Assembly: GCF_004295645.1 (NCBI RefSeq)
Contig: NZ_CP034752.1
Location: 372,001-436,000 of the forward strand
Direction of reading: 5' to 3'
DNA: 64,000 bases
From: Limnobaculum zhutongyuii
GTDB taxonomy: Bacteria > Pseudomonadota > Gammaproteobacteria > Enterobacterales > Enterobacteriaceae
Numbering within the stretch: the first letter of the stretch is position 1; the number at the start of each line of letters is the position of its first letter. The notes beneath the pieces are model-generated. The model saw nothing but the letters and a program-made list of their open reading frames with translations, did not search any database and had not been told where the DNA came from. The translations under genes were made by a program, and so were the position numbers. Positions 62,533 through 64,000 of this stretch are shown here, in pieces.

Positions 62533-64000
62533 GACAGACCATCAGCAGAAACGGAACAGCATAAGTTTACCACATTCTGTCTTCAGCGCCGACTGGGTAC
62601 GTGAAAATGAAAAGTCAGGTGCCAGGCACGTTGGTGTTTCTCTCTATCAACTGATGGAACGGGCAGGTGAAGCGGCATTTCTTTTATGTCGTAAACTTTA
62701 TCCCGATGCCCGGCGCTGGTTAATATTATGCGGGCACGGCAATAACGGTGGCGATGGTTATGTTATTGGGCGCTATGCCAGACAATATGGTATTGAGGTG
62801 GCTTTGGTTGGCTGTGGCGATATGCACACATTGCCGCCGGAAGCGCGTCAGGCGAGGGATAACTGGAGCAATAATTATGGTTCTGTATTGCCAGAGAATG
62901 CGGCATGGCCAGAGAATTACGATCTAATTATCGATGGTTTATTAGGTACCGGAATTCAGTCTGAACCGTGGGAGCCTTACTCCACTTTAATTCATCGAGC
63001 CAATCAGTATCCTGCTCCTATTGTTGCGCTGGATGTTCCTTCCGGTTTGAATGCTAATACCGGCTCGGCAAATGGGGCAGTTATTCAGGCCAGTCAAACA
63101 TTAACTTTTGTTGCACTAAAATCAGGATTGCTAACCGGACAAGCCAGAAACGTTACCGGAGCGCTGTATTATGATGCTTTAGGATTATCTGACTGGATCA
63201 GGGAACAAAAGGCCCCGATTCAACGTCTTACCGTTACCGATCTTCAACGGTGGATTAAGCCCCGTAGTCCCTGTTCCCATAAAGGCGACCATGGCAAGCT
63301 GTTGGTGATTGGCGGAGAGATTGGAACCGGTGGTGCTATACGAATGGCGGCAGAAGCTGGGTTACGTACCGGTTCAGGATTGGTGAGAGTATTGACCCGT
63401 GCGGAGCATATTGCGCCTGTTTTAGCCGCTCGCCCTGAGTTGATGGTTCAGGAACTGACGGAAGAGAGTCTGGATGCCGGTATCGCCTGGGCTGATGTCA
63501 TCGCGATAGGACCGGGATTAGGTACCTCTGAATGGGCTAAAGCAGCCATAAAGCAGGTGAGTGCCAGTGAAAAGATAATGCTTTGGGATGCTGATGCGCT
63601 TAACTTGCTGGCAATCAGTCCCGATAAACGGCAAAATCGCATCATTACGCCCCATCCAGGGGAAGCCGCCCGGCTTTTGCAGTGTAATATTCAACAGATT
63701 GAAAGCGACCGCTTACTTTCAGCTCAGAAGCTGGCTGAACGTTATGGTGGTGTAGTAGTACTGAAAGGTGCGGGAACGGTTATTGCTGACGAAAACCTTC
63801 ATCTGGCCGTTGCCGACGTAGGTAATGCGGGTATGGCATCTGGCGGCATGGGTGACGTGTTATCAGGTATCATTGCCAGCCTGTCCGGACAGGGTCTTTC
63901 TCCGTTTGATGCTGCCTGTGCTGGCTGTGTTATTCACGGCGGTGCAGCAGATATTGTCGCATGGCGACAGGGGGAAAGAGGTATGATAGCAACGGATTTA
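62531..64000 (+). CDS. nnr: NnrE/NnrD bifunctional NAD(P)HX epimerase/dehydratase, partial
   Basis: It repairs hydrated NAD(P)H. The frame is open for 490 codons to the window end, while E. coli is about 515 aa, so roughly the last 25 residues are missing. The N-terminal epimerase domain (CGHGNNGGDGYV, near 70) is fused to a C-terminal ADP-dependent dehydratase domain (HKGDHGKLLVIGG, DADALNLL, GNAGMASGGMGDVLSG). Order and start match E. coli YjeF (MTDHxxK). It overlaps queG head to head. Confidence 0.96.
   Translation, partial: MTDHQQKRNSISLPHSVFSADWVRENEKSGARHVGVSLYQLMERAGEAAFLLCRKLYPDARRWLILCGHGNNGGDGYVIGRYARQYGIEVALVGCGDMHTLPPEARQARDNWSNNYGSVLPENAAWPENYDLIIDGLLGTGIQSEPWEPYSTLIHRANQYPAPIVALDVPSGLNANTGSANGAVIQASQTLTFVALKSGLLTGQARNVTGALYYDALGLSDWIREQKAPIQRLTVTDLQRWIKPRSPCSHKGDHGKLLVIGGEIGTGGAIRMAAEAGLRTGSGLVRVLTRAEHIAPVLAARPELMVQELTEESLDAGIAWADVIAIGPGLGTSEWAKAAIKQVSASEKIMLWDADALNLLAISPDKRQNRIITPHPGEAARLLQCNIQQIESDRLLSAQKLAERYGGVVVLKGAGTVIADENLHLAVADVGNAGMASGGMGDVLSGIIASLSGQGLSPFDAACAGCVIHGGAADIVAWRQGERGMIATDL

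Overview
The window is chromosomal DNA of an Enterobacterales bacterium. Many proteins match Escherichia coli counterparts almost residue for residue (KdgR, DcuA, AspA, GroES/GroEL, EF-P, FrdABCD, EpmA, RsgA, Orn, RbsDACBKR, QueG). The gene order is also a rearranged version of the E. coli 94-minute region: tRNA-Phe/dsbD/cutA/dcuA/aspA/fxsA/groES/groEL, epmB/efp/entericidin/sugE, frdDCBA/epmA/mscM/psd/rsgA/orn/tRNA-Gly, and queG/nnrE. The moderately AT-rich composition and the accessory content suggest a lineage near Budvicia, Pragia or Limnobaculum. That placement is inference and was not tested.

Layout. 0-9.3 kb holds kdgR, a 2-hydroxyacid dehydrogenase, an orphan PapI/FaeA-like regulator, an exported ParB-like protein, a complete ECF-type importer with a PPC/DUF296 protein, tehB and the lipoprotein gene yjeI. 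9.4-14.6 kb is an exopolysaccharide operon (WecA-like transferase, wza, wzb, wzc) behind an RfaH/ops (JUMPstart) element. It contains no polymer-specific glycosyltransferases. 15.3-28 kb is conserved core: tRNA-Phe, dsbD, cutA, dcuA, aspA, fxsA and groESL with a sigma-32 promoter, then an orphan fliB, then epmB/efp, a frameshifted entericidin gene, a DMT protein and sugE under a guanidine-II riboswitch.

28-34.5 kb is a TetR-controlled catabolic operon: cyclase/hydrolase, MFS importer, BKACE, thiolase and two CoA-transferase subunits. It probably breaks a beta-keto acid down to acetyl-CoA. 34.7-40.7 kb is the ribose operon rbsDACBKR with two RbsR-type operators. 41.4-47.2 kb has yicG, a GC-rich hairpin-filled noncoding stretch, frdDCBA and epmA. 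Two inverted copies of a dispersed repeat bracket frd-epmA.

47.2-53.4 kb is mscM, psd, rsgA and orn. Three identical tRNA-Gly(GCC) genes follow, with a 1.6-kb insert between the first and second that carries an orphan Phd-type antitoxin and two unknown genes. 55.8-61 kb has an alpha/beta hydrolase and a three-gene operon of unknown function: a helical protein, a single-pass membrane protein and a coiled-coil protein with a poly-serine tail. The window closes with queG and a truncated nnrE, whose start codons overlap face to face.

Functional links. AspA, DcuA and FrdABCD together form the aspartate-to-fumarate-to-succinate anaerobic respiration route. EpmA, EpmB and EF-P with its Lys34 form a nearly complete EF-P beta-lysylation set. 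The best candidates for undescribed biology are the three-gene poly-serine operon, the BKACE operon, the ECF/PPC cluster and the tRNA-Gly insert.
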